DNA from: Streptomyces albireticuli
Lineage (GTDB): Bacteria > Actinomycetota > Actinomycetes > Streptomycetales > Streptomycetaceae
Direction of reading: 5' to 3'
Assembly: GCF_021228125.1 (NCBI RefSeq)
Contig: NZ_JAJQQS010000012.1
Location: 1-64,000 of the forward strand
DNA length: 64,000 nucleotides
The position numbers and the translations under genes are program-made. The notes below the pieces were generated by a model, which made no database searches, had not been told where the DNA came from, and saw only the letters and a program-made list of their open reading frames with translations. Below, in pieces: positions 8,266-16,071 of the stretch. Position 1 is the stretch's first letter; each line of letters starts with the position of its first letter.

Positions 8266-8316
8266 TCACTGCGGACCGGCGCGCCTGCTGCCAATAATCA
8301 TGGCGAACGAGAGCAT
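8266..8316 (-). CDS. Candidate cimA leader peptide (16 aa)
   Basis: The reading is MLSFAMIIGSRRAGPQ. ATG 8316 has AGGA 8 nt upstream; in-frame ATGs also occur at 8325 and 8301. Codons 7 and 8 are ATT ATT, a codon rarely used for Ile at this GC content. The stop precedes the intrinsic terminator at 8181-8213 by 52 nt. Two tandem Ile codons ahead of the first enzyme of an isoleucine route fit ribosome-mediated attenuation. I infer the function from layout; no homologous leader was searched. Confidence 0.6.
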   Translation of the reverse strand: MLSFAMIIGSRRAGPQ

Positions 8317-8409
8317 GGTGGCCATCCTGGCAGGGTTCCCGGGTTTGTGGGGATTGGTCTCACCATGCGGTCACCGATGCCCTGAGCATCCGGTGAGCCG
8401 GATGACCGG

Positions 8410-9816
8410 TCAGGCCGGACGCGCGGCCTGACCCGCCTGGTCCGCCGCCTGGCCCGCCTGGTCCGCCGCCTGGCCCGCCTGGTCCGCCGCCTGGTCCGGC
8501 TGACCCCCTTGGTCCGGCCGGCCCGCCGGTCCTCCCCGCTCCCCCTCCTCCCCCACCCGCTTCAGGTCGATGTCGCGCGTCTCCCGCATCGTCAGATAGA
8601 CGACCAGGGACACCGCCGCACAACCCGCCACGTACCAGGAGAAGCCCGACTCGATACCGCTGTTCTTGAACCACAGCGCCACGTACTCCGCCGTCCCGCC
8701 GAAGAGCGCGTTGGCGATCGCGTACGGCAGGGCGACGCCCAGCGACCGTACGCCCGTCGGGAACAGCTCGGCCTTCACACACGCGTTGATCGACGTGTAG
8801 CCCGTGATGACGACCAGCGCGACCAGGGACAGGCCCAGCGCCGGCCAGAAGGACCCGGCGTGCTTGAGCAGCGACATGATCGGCACGGTCAGGAAGGTGG
8901 CGCCCACCGCGAAGGTGATCAGCAGCGGCCGGCGGCCGATCCGGTCCGACAGCGCGCCGGCCAGCGGCTGGAGGCAGGCGAAGACCAGCAGCGCGCAGAA
9001 GCTGACGAGGGTGGCGGTCTGCTTGGGCAGGCCGACGCTGTTGGAGAGGTACTTCGTCAGATAGGTGGTGTACGTGTAGTACGCGAGGGTGCCGCCCATG
9101 GTCAGCGCGATCACCAGGAACGCCTCGCGCTTGTGCCGCAGCAGCGCCCGCATCGTGCCGCGTTCCCGCTCCGGGGTGTCGTCGGCCGCGTCGTACACCT
9201 CCGTCTCCAGCATGTTGCGCCGTAGGTAGAAGATGACGGCCGCGCCGAGCGCCCCCACGACGAAGGGGATGCGCCAGCCCCAGCTGTGCAGTTCGCCGCT
9301 GGTGAGCGTGCGCTGGAGGATGATCTGGATGCCCAGGCCGAGGATCTGGCCCGCGGTCATGGACACGTACTGGAAGCTGGAGGCGAAGCCGCGCCGGCCG
9401 GGCGCGGACGCCTCGGTGAGGTACGTGGCGCTGGCCGCGTACTCGCCGCCGACGGAGAGGCCCTGGAGCAGCCGGGCGACGAGCAGGACGGCGACGCCGC
9501 CGTAGCCCGCGACCGCGTAGGTGGGGGCGACGGCGATCAGCACGGCGGACGCGGACATCAGGGTGACGGTCAGCGTGAGCGCGGCCTTCCGGCCGCGCCG
9601 GTCGCCGACCCGGCCCAGCAGCCAGCCGCCGACCGGCCGCATGAAGAAACCGACGGCGAAGATCCCGGCGGTGTTCATGAGCTTGGCGGTGTCATTGCCC
9701 TCGGGGAAGAAGGACCCTGCGAAATAGGTGGCGAAACTGGCGTAGACGAACCAGTCGAACCACTCGACCATGTTGCCGGCCGAGCCGACCCAGATCTTCT
9801 TCCAGTGCTGTCCCAT
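8410..9816 (-). CDS. MFS metabolite:H+ symporter (MHS/ProP-like)
   Basis: This 468-aa protein starts at ATG 9816. It has about 12 hydrophobic segments and the MHS subfamily signatures: an N-terminal GNMVEWFDWFVYASFATYF, PVGGWLLGRVGDRRGRK between TM2 and TM3, and LQGLSVGGEYAASATYLTE. Members take up small organic acids, osmolytes (ProP) or shikimate with protons across the cytoplasmic membrane; the substrate here is not evident. Its location between ilvE and cimA hints at a 2-oxo or branched-chain acid, which is only an inference. The cytoplasmic C-terminal tail is extended by a 7-residue repeat (QAADQAG) encoded by the 21-bp tandem repeat at 8427-8500. Confidence 0.85.
   Translation of the reverse strand: MGQHWKKIWVGSAGNMVEWFDWFVYASFATYFAGSFFPEGNDTAKLMNTAGIFAVGFFMRPVGGWLLGRVGDRRGRKAALTLTVTLMSASAVLIAVAPTYAVAGYGGVAVLLVARLLQGLSVGGEYAASATYLTEASAPGRRGFASSFQYVSMTAGQILGLGIQIILQRTLTSGELHSWGWRIPFVVGALGAAVIFYLRRNMLETEVYDAADDTPERERGTMRALLRHKREAFLVIALTMGGTLAYYTYTTYLTKYLSNSVGLPKQTATLVSFCALLVFACLQPLAGALSDRIGRRPLLITFAVGATFLTVPIMSLLKHAGSFWPALGLSLVALVVITGYTSINACVKAELFPTGVRSLGVALPYAIANALFGGTAEYVALWFKNSGIESGFSWYVAGCAAVSLVVYLTMRETRDIDLKRVGEEGERGGPAGRPDQGGQPDQAADQAGQAADQAGQAADQAGQAARPA
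8427..8500. repeat. 21-bp tandem repeat inside the MFS C-terminus
   Basis: Three units (8427-8447, 8448-8468, 8469-8489) and a partial fourth are built on CCTGGCCCGCCTGGTCCGCC plus one base. Because 21 is a multiple of three, unit number can vary without breaking the frame. The units encode QAADQAG repeats after the last membrane segment. Confidence 0.9.
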
Positions 9817-9905
9817 GAGCGATCACGGTGACGGAACAGTCCGGGTTCGGACAAGGGTCCGGCCGGCAACGATCACGCGTACTTGCGTGCGTTGTGGTCG
9901 CGGCC

Positions 9906-11012
9906 TCAGCCCAGGCGGTGCATCCAGCCGTGGGTGTCCTCGGCGGCACCGGTCTGGATGTCGAGGAGCGCCTTGCGGAGCTTCATCGTGACCTCGCCCG
10001 GCGTCCCGTCGCCCTGCGTCCAGTCGGCGCCCGCCGACTTGACCGAGCCGACCGGGGTGATGACCGCGGCCGTGCCGCAGGCGAAGACCTCGGTGAGGGT
10101 GCCGTTCTCGGTGTCGCGCTTCCAGTCCTCGGTGGAGATACGGCCCTCGGCGGACTCGAAGCCGAGGTCCTTGGCGACGGTGAGCAGCGAGTCACGGGTG
10201 ATGCCGGCGAGGAGGGAGCCGGTGAGCTCGGGGGTGACGATCACAGGCTTCTCATTGGACGCGGACCCGTACACGAAGTACAGGTTCATGCCGCCCATTT
10301 CCTCGACCCACTTGTGCTCCAGGGCGTCGAGCCAGACGACCTGGTCGCAGCCCTTCTCGGCCGCCTCGGCCTGGGCCAGCAGGGAGGCCGCGTAATTGCC
10401 GCCGGTCTTGGCGAAGCCCATGCCGCCGGGGACGGCGCGGACGTAGTTCTCCGACAGCCAGACGGAGACCGGCTTCACGCCGCCGGGGAAGTAGGCGCCG
10501 GCGGGCGAGGCGATCACGATGAAGAGGTATTCGTTGGCCGGCTTGACGCCGAGGCCGACCTCCGTGGCGATCATGAAGGGACGCAGGTAAAGGGACGCCT
10601 CGCCGCCGTGCGCCGGCACCCACGCCTTGTCCTGCTGGACGAGCGCGTCGCACGCCGCGATGAAGGTCTCGACCGGCAGCTCGGGCATGGCCAGGCGGCG
10701 GGCGGACTTCCGGAAGCGCTCGGCGTTGGCCTCGGGGCGGAAGGTGGCGACCGAGCCGTCGGGGCCGCGGTACGCCTTCAGGCCCTCGAAGATCTCCTGC
10801 GCGTAGTGCAGGGTCATGTTCGCCGGGTCGAGCGACAGGGGCGCGTACGGAACGAGCTGGGCGTCGTGCCAGCCGCGGCCCTCGGTCCACTTGATGGTGA
10901 CCATGTGGTCGGTGAAGTGGCGGCCGAAACCGGGGTTGGCGAGGATCCGCTCGCGCTCTGCGTCGGACAGCGGGTGCGCGGAGGGCTTGAGCTCGATCGT
11001 GGGCGTCGTCAT
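9906..11012 (-). CDS. ilvE: Branched-chain amino acid aminotransferase
   Basis: This is a 368-aa class IV (fold type IV) PLP aminotransferase. It starts at ATG 11012 with AAGGA about 10 nt upstream. It transfers amino groups between glutamate and the 2-oxo acids of Ile, Leu and Val, the last step of all three pathways. Visible landmarks are LHYAQEIFEGLKAYRG near residue 65, a PEANAERF stretch, LYLRPFMIATE, and the FAKTGGNYAASL segment, while the PLP lysine lies in this central region and VTPELTGSLLAGITRDSLL follows. Length fits type II BCATs. leuB lies upstream on the same strand, separated by a terminator-like hairpin and an inverted repeat around a -10-like GATAAT, so it probably has its own promoter. 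Confidence 0.94.
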   Translation of the reverse strand: MTTPTIELKPSAHPLSDAERERILANPGFGRHFTDHMVTIKWTEGRGWHDAQLVPYAPLSLDPANMTLHYAQEIFEGLKAYRGPDGSVATFRPEANAERFRKSARRLAMPELPVETFIAACDALVQQDKAWVPAHGGEASLYLRPFMIATEVGLGVKPANEYLFIVIASPAGAYFPGGVKPVSVWLSENYVRAVPGGMGFAKTGGNYAASLLAQAEAAEKGCDQVVWLDALEHKWVEEMGGMNLYFVYGSASNEKPVIVTPELTGSLLAGITRDSLLTVAKDLGFESAEGRISTEDWKRDTENGTLTEVFACGTAAVITPVGSVKSAGADWTQGDGTPGEVTMKLRKALLDIQTGAAEDTHGWMHRLG

Positions 11013-11099
11013 GGATGCGTGTCCTTCACATTTGTGTGTGGCGGACCGCGCTCACTCCGTCCAGGTGGCTCCAGGACGTCCGAGCTTCCTCTCATGCCG

Positions 11100-11134
11100 C
11101 GGCCCCACGTTCGATTATCGCTCGCGTGGGGCCG
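11100..11134 (-). promoter_or_regulatory. Inverted repeat around a -10-like sequence upstream of ilvE
   Basis: Ten-bp arms (11100-11109 and 11125-11134; core GGCCCCACG / CGTGGGGCC) flank GCGAGCGATAATCG on the minus strand. GATAAT resembles a -10 with TTCCGT 18 nt upstream. The repeat could be an operator over the ilvE promoter or a second terminator after leuB; no T-run follows, which favours an operator. Confidence 0.45.
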
Positions 11135-11173
11135 GGTACGGAAACGTGTGCGCGGCCCAGGGTCGATGGTCGC

Positions 11174-11204
11174 ACCCGGCCGCGCGGTAGCACAGCGGCC
11201 GGGT
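11174..11204 (-). terminator. Hairpin directly after leuB
   Basis: A perfect 10-bp stem (ACCCGGCCGC / GCGGCCGGGT, 11174-11183 with 11195-11204) with an 11-nt loop overlaps the last base of the leuB stop. There is no T-run, as is common for GC-rich actinobacterial terminators. Confidence 0.55.
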
Positions 11205-12244
11205 CAGCCCGTTACTCGCGCCGCCAGGGCGTCCCCGACCTGCTCGGTCGTCCTCGGGGAGCCGTCGCGGGCGGCCAGGTCCGCCTCGACGGCGGCCTCG
11301 ATACGGGCCGCCTCCGGCGCGTGGCCGAGGTGGCGGAGCAGCAGTGCCACGGAGAGGACGGTGGCCGTCGGGTCGGCCTTGCCGGTGCCCGCGATGTCCG
11401 GCGCGGAGCCGTGCACCGGCTCGAACATCGAGGGGTAGGTGCCGGCCGGGTTGATGTTGCCGGAGGCGGCGAGGCCGATGCCGCCGGTGACGGCGGCCGC
11501 GAGGTCGGTGAGGATGTCGCCGAAGAGGTTGTCGGTGACGATCACGTCGAAGCGCTCGGGCCGGGTGACGAAGAAGATCGTCGCGGCGTCGACGTGCAGG
11601 TAGTCGGTGGTGACCTCGGGGTACTCACGGCCGACGCGGTCGAAGATGTTCTTCCACAGGTGGCCCGCGTGGACGAGGACGTTGTTCTTGTGGACGAGGG
11701 TCAGCTTCTTGCGCGGCCGGGCCTGGGCGCGCTCGTAGGCGTCGCGCACCACGCGCTCCACGCCGTACGCGGTGTTGAGGCTGACCTCGGTGGCGACCTC
11801 GGCGGGGGTGCCGGTGCGCAGGCTGCCGCCGTTGCCGACGTACGGGCCCTCGGTGCCCTCCCGGACGACGACGAAGTCGATCTCGGGGCGGCCGGCGAGC
11901 GGGGTGGCCGTGCCGGGGAAGAGCCGTGAGGGGCGCAGGTTCACATAGTGGTCGAAGGCGAAGCGCAGCTTGAGCAGCAGCCCGCGCTCCAGGACGCCGG
12001 AGGGCACGGAGGGGTCGCCGATCGCGCCGAGCAGGATCGCGTCGTGGTCCTTGAGGGACGCGAGCTCGGCGTCCGGCAGGGTCTCCCCGGTGGCGTGCCA
12101 GCGGCGGGCGCCGAGGTCGTACTCCCGGGTCTCCAGCTTGACGTCCGAAGGGAGGGCGGCCGAGAGGACCTTGAGGCCCTGGGCCACGACCTCCGGGCCG
12201 ATACCGTCACCGGGGATCACTGCGAGGCGAATGCTGCGAGACAT
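11204..12244 (-). CDS. leuB: 3-Isopropylmalate dehydrogenase
   Basis: This is a 346-aa protein. ATG 12244 is preferred over a GTG at 12280 because homology starts at SIRLAVIPGDGIGPEV and TACGGT lies exactly 6 nt upstream, predicting a leaderless mRNA. The enzyme oxidises and decarboxylates 3-isopropylmalate to 2-oxoisocaproate with NAD+, the third step of leucine synthesis. Visible motifs include LKLRFAFDHYVNLRPSRLF, VVREGTEGPYVG, the Lys-containing LVHKNNVL, and the metal/NAD segment DNLFGDILTDLAAAVTGG followed by EPVHGSAPDIAGTGKADP. All are intact and the length is normal for the actinobacterial type. Confidence 0.94.
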   Translation of the reverse strand: MSRSIRLAVIPGDGIGPEVVAQGLKVLSAALPSDVKLETREYDLGARRWHATGETLPDAELASLKDHDAILLGAIGDPSVPSGVLERGLLLKLRFAFDHYVNLRPSRLFPGTATPLAGRPEIDFVVVREGTEGPYVGNGGSLRTGTPAEVATEVSLNTAYGVERVVRDAYERAQARPRKKLTLVHKNNVLVHAGHLWKNIFDRVGREYPEVTTDYLHVDAATIFFVTRPERFDVIVTDNLFGDILTDLAAAVTGGIGLAASGNINPAGTYPSMFEPVHGSAPDIAGTGKADPTATVLSVALLLRHLGHAPEAARIEAAVEADLAARDGSPRTTEQVGDALAARVTG

Positions 12245-12250
12245 ACGCGG

Positions 12251-12256
12251 ACCGTA
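12251..12256 (-). promoter_or_regulatory. Candidate -10 box of leaderless leuB promoter
   Basis: TACGGT on the minus strand, 6 nt before the leuB ATG. TGTCAA lies about 18 nt further upstream as a weak -35. There is no well-placed Shine-Dalgarno sequence for ATG 12244. Confidence 0.5.
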
Positions 12257-12374
12257 CTCCCCCGTCCCGCTGGTTGACACACACCGTCCACCATGCGGAC
12301 GTATCGCGATCCGGAAAGGCCGTATTCACCCGAAGTCCATACCGGAGCCGTCGGTTCCTGGCACGTTCGGCCGC

Positions 12375-13982
12375 ATGGACACACCACGGGTAGGCATCCC
12401 GGAGCACCTCGCGAGCCGTATGACCATGCCGGAACAACACGAGTACCTCCGTACGCGGCTGACCCGGCGGGGCGCGCTCCGCGCCGGGGCCGCGGCGGCC
12501 GGCGCCGTCGCGGGCACGGGCCTGATCGGCGGCGCCCCCGGTGCGTACGCCCGGCGGCCCGCCGCCCGCGCGCTCGCCTCTCCCGGCCTGCTGACCACAC
12601 CCGCCACCGGCCTGGTGGACGGCCGGCACGTCGCGCCCTTCGGCCGGCACCTCGCCTTCGGCTCCGACCCGCGGACCCGGATGCGGATCTCCTGGCAGGT
12701 GCCGTCCGCCGTCCGGAAGCCGTTCGTCCGGGTGGGGGCCGAGCCCTGGGACCTCGGGCGGCGGATCGAGGCCGAGGTCCGGAACCTGCACACCCCGTCC
12801 CTGTCCGGGAAGCTGCCCGCCGTCGACCAGTTCTATCTGCACGCGGCCCTGGACGGCCTCCGCCCCGGCCGGACGTACTACTACGGCGTCGGCCACGAAG
12901 GCCACGACCCGGCCGACCCGCGCCACTTCCGGACGATCGGCACCTTCCGCACCGCCCCGGCGCACGCCGAGAGGTTCACCTTCACCGCCTTCGGCGACCA
13001 GGGCGTCAGCTATCACGCGCTCGCCAACGACCAGCTGATCCTGGGCCGGGACCCGGCCTTCCACCTGCACGCCGGCGACATCTGCTACGCCGACGACAGC
13101 GGCGCCGGGAAGCCGACGGACGTCTACGACGCGCGGGTGTGGGACCAGTTCCTCGCCCAGACCGAGTCGGTGGCCGGGTCCGTGCCCTGGATGGTGACCA
13201 CGGGCAACCACGACATGGAGGCGTGGTACTCCCCCAACGGCTACGGCGGGCAGAGCGCCCGCTGGACGCTGCCGGACAACGGCGTCGACCCGCGGACCGC
13301 GCCCGGCGTCTACTCCTTCGCCTACGGCAACACCGGTGTCGTCGCGCTCGACGCCAACGACATCTCGTACGAGATCACGGCCAACACCGGCTACACCGGC
13401 GGCCGGCAGACCCGCTGGCTCGACCGGCGCCTCGGCGAGCTGCGCGGGCGCCGGGACCTCGACTTCCTCGTGGTCTTCTTCCACCACTGCGCCTTCTCCA
13501 CGACGAAGGCGCACGCCTCGGACGGCGCCGTGCGCGAGGAATGGCTGCCGCTGTTCGAGAAGCACCAGGTCGATCTCGTCATCAACGGCCACAACCACGT
13601 CTACGAACGGACCGACGCGATCCGGGGCGGGCGGGTCACGAAGCCGGTGCCCATCGGGGCGACCGTCGAATCCCCGCGCGACGGCATCGTGTACGTCACC
13701 GCCGGGGGCGCCGGGAAGTCGCTGTACGACTTCCCGGCGCCGGACAGCTACGAGGGCCACGTCAAGGACCTGGACGGCGTCGCCAGTTACTCCTGGGGCA
13801 AGGGCGGGGTGAAGCGACCGGAGACGGTGGAGTGGTCGCGGGTGCGCTACACCGGCTACTCCTTCCTCGCCGTCGACGTGGAACCGGCCGTACCGGGCGG
13901 GCGGCCGCGGCTGCGGGTGACGGCCCTGGCGGAGAACGGCGAGCGGATCGACCACTTCGACGTCGTCCGGCCGGGGCGCTGA
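12375..13982 (+). CDS. Tat-exported purple acid phosphatase-like metallophosphoesterase
   Basis: This 535-aa protein has a twin-arginine signal (TRLTRRGALRAGAAAAG near residue 30) ending around AYA. A fibronectin-like N-terminal domain (about 70-190) precedes a calcineurin-type metallophosphoesterase with all five motif blocks: FTAFGDQG, HAGDICYAD, TTGNHDME, VVFFHHCAF and NGHNHVYER. These bind a dinuclear metal centre and hydrolyse phosphomonoesters outside the cell, typically when phosphate is short. No PhoP box was recognised upstream. The start is uncertain: ATG 12375 has no good ribosome site, and in-frame ATGs at 12420 and 12426 would still keep the Tat signal. It is divergent from leuB. 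Confidence 0.86.
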   Translation: MDTPRVGIPEHLASRMTMPEQHEYLRTRLTRRGALRAGAAAAGAVAGTGLIGGAPGAYARRPAARALASPGLLTTPATGLVDGRHVAPFGRHLAFGSDPRTRMRISWQVPSAVRKPFVRVGAEPWDLGRRIEAEVRNLHTPSLSGKLPAVDQFYLHAALDGLRPGRTYYYGVGHEGHDPADPRHFRTIGTFRTAPAHAERFTFTAFGDQGVSYHALANDQLILGRDPAFHLHAGDICYADDSGAGKPTDVYDARVWDQFLAQTESVAGSVPWMVTTGNHDMEAWYSPNGYGGQSARWTLPDNGVDPRTAPGVYSFAYGNTGVVALDANDISYEITANTGYTGGRQTRWLDRRLGELRGRRDLDFLVVFFHHCAFSTTKAHASDGAVREEWLPLFEKHQVDLVINGHNHVYERTDAIRGGRVTKPVPIGATVESPRDGIVYVTAGGAGKSLYDFPAPDSYEGHVKDLDGVASYSWGKGGVKRPETVEWSRVRYTGYSFLAVDVEPAVPGGRPRLRVTALAENGERIDHFDVVRPGR

Positions 13983-14042
13983 ACCCGGCCGGACGACACG
14001 CGGGCCCGCCGGCGCCCGGGCCCCTCTCGGGGCCGGCGGCGT

Positions 14043-14186
14043 TCAGTGACCGGTGACGCCGCCGTTGTCGCGGCGGTCCAGCGCCCGCTGGAGCGCGGCG
14101 GCGGCGTTCACGCGGTCGGCCGCGCGCTGGGTGCTGTCGGCGCGGCGTACGGAGCGGCGGGTCCTGCGGGCGGTGGTGTCGGCCAT
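14043..14186 (-). CDS. Small basic protein, 47 aa, unknown function
   Basis: ATG 14186 is preceded by AGAGGAG (10-nt spacing). The product is rich in Arg and Ala (starts MADTTARRTRRSVRRAD, ends DNGGVTGH), with no membrane segment and a predicted helical middle. A candidate -10 (TAGCGT on the minus strand, 14426-14431) lies about 240 nt upstream next to a GACAGC-N8-GCTGTC inverted repeat (14433-14452). I do not recognise a family. Good ribosome site and upstream promoter signals argue for a real gene. Confidence 0.55.
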   Translation of the reverse strand: MADTTARRTRRSVRRADSTQRAADRVNAAAALQRALDRRDNGGVTGH

Positions 14187-14654
14187 GGGGTCACGTCTCC
14201 TCTGCGTGGGAGCGCGCTTACGAGGCGCGCGGCGTCGGGTGTGGCTGCCTGTCTCCGGCCCGCCGTTCCCGGCGGCGGCGGAAGGTGGGAGCGCCGGGGC
14301 CGGGGCGTGGTGGGCCGGAGAGCCGGAAGGGACGCGGGGGCCGGGGCGCCGCAGGGATCACCTGCGCTCGCGCACGGGGCCACAACCGCTGATCGCTCGA
14401 TGGAGCGCAACGTTCGGCTTCTTCCACGCTAGGACAGCCCGCGCGAGCTGTCTGCACAATTACTCGGTCTTCCTACTATCTGAGACGGAGGCTCGGCCGT
14501 CCGGGCTACCGCCGCCTCCGAACGGGCGGTACGGAGCGCCCCGGGACGGCCGCCTGCTCAGCGCGCGCATGATCGATCCGAGTAGCGGTGCCGAGTAGCG
14601 GTGCTGAGTACCCGCGCCGATCCGGCCCGCGGACCGGTGGGCGACAGTAGGCCC
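14187..14654. other. Intergenic stretch with candidate promoter signals
   Basis: This 468-bp gap holds no supported gene. Two things are visible: TAGCGT (minus, 14426-14431) beside the inverted repeat GACAGC/GCTGTC (14433-14438, 14447-14452), and a locally AT-richer segment (about 14455-14485) that could contain the promoter of the plus-strand phospholipid genes. Two near-identical GAGTAGCGGTGC-type units occur at about 14580-14605. Confidence 0.4.
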
Positions 14655-15011
14655 ATGAACGGCCTGTACGCACTCAAGCCCTGGTACGCGGCCCGCCTCG
14701 GCGGGCCGCGCGCCGCGCTCGCCCGGCGCGGGGTGCCACCGGACACCCCGATCGCCGCCGGCGTGCTCAGCGCGGCCGGCGCGGGGGCGGCGCTCGCACT
14801 GCTGCCGGCGCCCCTGGCAGCCGCCCCCGTCGTGTCACTCCTCGCCGCGCGCCTCGCCTTCGCCGGCCTCGCGCCGCTGTGGCTGCCTGCGGTCGTGGCG
14901 GCGGCGACGGGCCGGGCCGTACCGGTGCTCGTCGTGGTCGCGGTGGGCTCGGCGCTGACGGCGCTGTTCCGGCCGGGGTGGCTGTGGCGCGAGCTGGGTG
15001 AGGGCCAGTGA
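14655..15011 (+). CDS. CDP-alcohol phosphatidyltransferase-like remnant lacking the catalytic motif
   Basis: This 118-aa hydrophobic protein starts MNGLYALKPWYAARL, which matches the N-terminus of Streptomyces CDP-alcohol phosphatidyltransferases, and ends in a PLWLPAVVA...RPGWLWRELGEGQ tail like their C-terminus. The family's catalytic DG-x2-AR-x8-G-x3-D-x3-D segment, which should follow LLAARLA, is absent, and the protein is shorter than the roughly 180-220 aa expected. The simplest reading is an in-frame internal deletion. The gene still overlaps the next start by GTGA, so translation remains coupled. The product may be non-catalytic, a membrane partner, or a pseudogene in decay. The family call rests on my recollection of family ends. 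Confidence 0.6.
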   Translation: MNGLYALKPWYAARLGGPRAALARRGVPPDTPIAAGVLSAAGAGAALALLPAPLAAAPVVSLLAARLAFAGLAPLWLPAVVAAATGRAVPVLVVVAVGSALTALFRPGWLWRELGEGQ

Positions 15012-15883
15012 GCACGTACATAGCCAACGAGGACGTCCTCACCCGTGTCGTCCCCGTCGTCGCGGCGGCGCTCGTCGTGGGCGGGGTGGCCGTGGCGGCC
15101 CTCCCCGCGCGCGTGGGGACGCGCCGTGAGCTGCGCCGCCGCTGGTGCACCTGGGCCCTGGCGGCGCCCTTGTTCCTCGGCGCGCTGTGCATGGGCCCGT
15201 TCGGCGGGGCGCTGCTGGCCGTGGTCCTGGGCCTGGTCGCGGTCGCCGAGTACGCGCGGATGGTCCGTCTGGGCCGGGGCGAGCGAGTGGTGCTGGGCTG
15301 CGCGGCCGTGCTCGTCCCGATGCTGGGCATCCTGACGTACGCGACACCGCGCGCCTTCGACCTGCGTCTCGTGGCCCTGCTGCTCGTCGCGGGGGCGCTG
15401 CCCGCGCTGCTGTCCGGTGACACCGCCCGGGGCGGTGAGCGGGCGGCGCGGACGGTCTTCGGACTGCTGTGGATCCCGGTCGCGCTGACCGGGCTCGTGG
15501 TGCTGGACAAGACGGTGGTCGCCCTCGGCGTGGCCGTCGCCTTCGGCGACATCGGTGCCTGGTGCGGGGGCGCGCTGCTGACCCGGATGGGCGGCGGGCT
15601 CGCCCGGCCGCTGTCCCCGCTCTCCCCGGACAGGACCTGGGCGGGGGTGTTCGGCGCGGGCATCGGCGTGGCCGCGGGTCTGGAGGTGGCCGGGGCCTTC
15701 ACGGTCACCCTGTGGGCGGCGGTGCTGGCCGGCTGCGTCTTCGGCGGCCTCCTCGGATCCATGATCAAGCGCGAGGCCGGCGTCAAGGGCGCGGGCACCC
15801 GGCTGCCGGGCTTCGGCGGCCTCCTCGACCGGATCGACTCGCTGCTGGTGGCGCTGCTGCTCGCGATGGTGGTGACCCTGTGA
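15008..15883 (+). CDS. Phosphatidate cytidylyltransferase (CdsA-like)
   Basis: This 291-aa integral membrane protein has about eight hydrophobic segments. Its GTG start overlaps the previous stop (GTGA). The C-terminus carries the CDS signature: GSMIKREAGVKGAG, then RLPGFGGLLDRIDSL, in place of the textbook S-x-x-KR-x4-KD-x5-GHGG-x2-DR-D. The KD Asp is replaced by Gly here (KREAGVKG), a variant worth noting. CdsA converts phosphatidic acid and CTP to CDP-diacylglycerol in the cytoplasmic membrane. With the upstream CDP-alcohol transferase-like gene it forms a small phospholipid operon. It is probably a paralogue of the housekeeping cdsA. Confidence 0.8.
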   Translation: MSTYIANEDVLTRVVPVVAAALVVGGVAVAALPARVGTRRELRRRWCTWALAAPLFLGALCMGPFGGALLAVVLGLVAVAEYARMVRLGRGERVVLGCAAVLVPMLGILTYATPRAFDLRLVALLLVAGALPALLSGDTARGGERAARTVFGLLWIPVALTGLVVLDKTVVALGVAVAFGDIGAWCGGALLTRMGGGLARPLSPLSPDRTWAGVFGAGIGVAAGLEVAGAFTVTLWAAVLAGCVFGGLLGSMIKREAGVKGAGTRLPGFGGLLDRIDSLLVALLLAMVVTL

Positions 15884-16071
15884 GGACGCCTGACGCGACT
15901 TCCGCGACGTCCGCGCGCACGGGCCCCGGCGCTGACACGCCGGAGAGTCGTGACAGGGGCGTGACAACGTCTCCACAAGAACTCCATGCCCCGCCGCCTA
16001 TGGTGATCGCCGCGGCAACGCCGCGATCTTGTCCGAAAGCCCGCTTGACCCGAACACCGGAGGACGCTTCC

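Noticed and set aside
8077..8269. Extension of cimA to the GTG at 8269
   Set aside because: It would place an intrinsic terminator inside the coding region and adds sequence without homology; ATG 8077 has its own ribosome site. The overlap with the leader stop is recorded as a curiosity.
8181..8316. Riboswitch or T-box upstream of cimA
   Set aside because: I find no T-box sequence or known riboswitch core; the leader-ORF reading explains the elements more simply.
8427..8500. CRISPR-like repeats
   Set aside because: The units are contiguous with no spacers, in frame within a coding sequence, and no cas genes are present.
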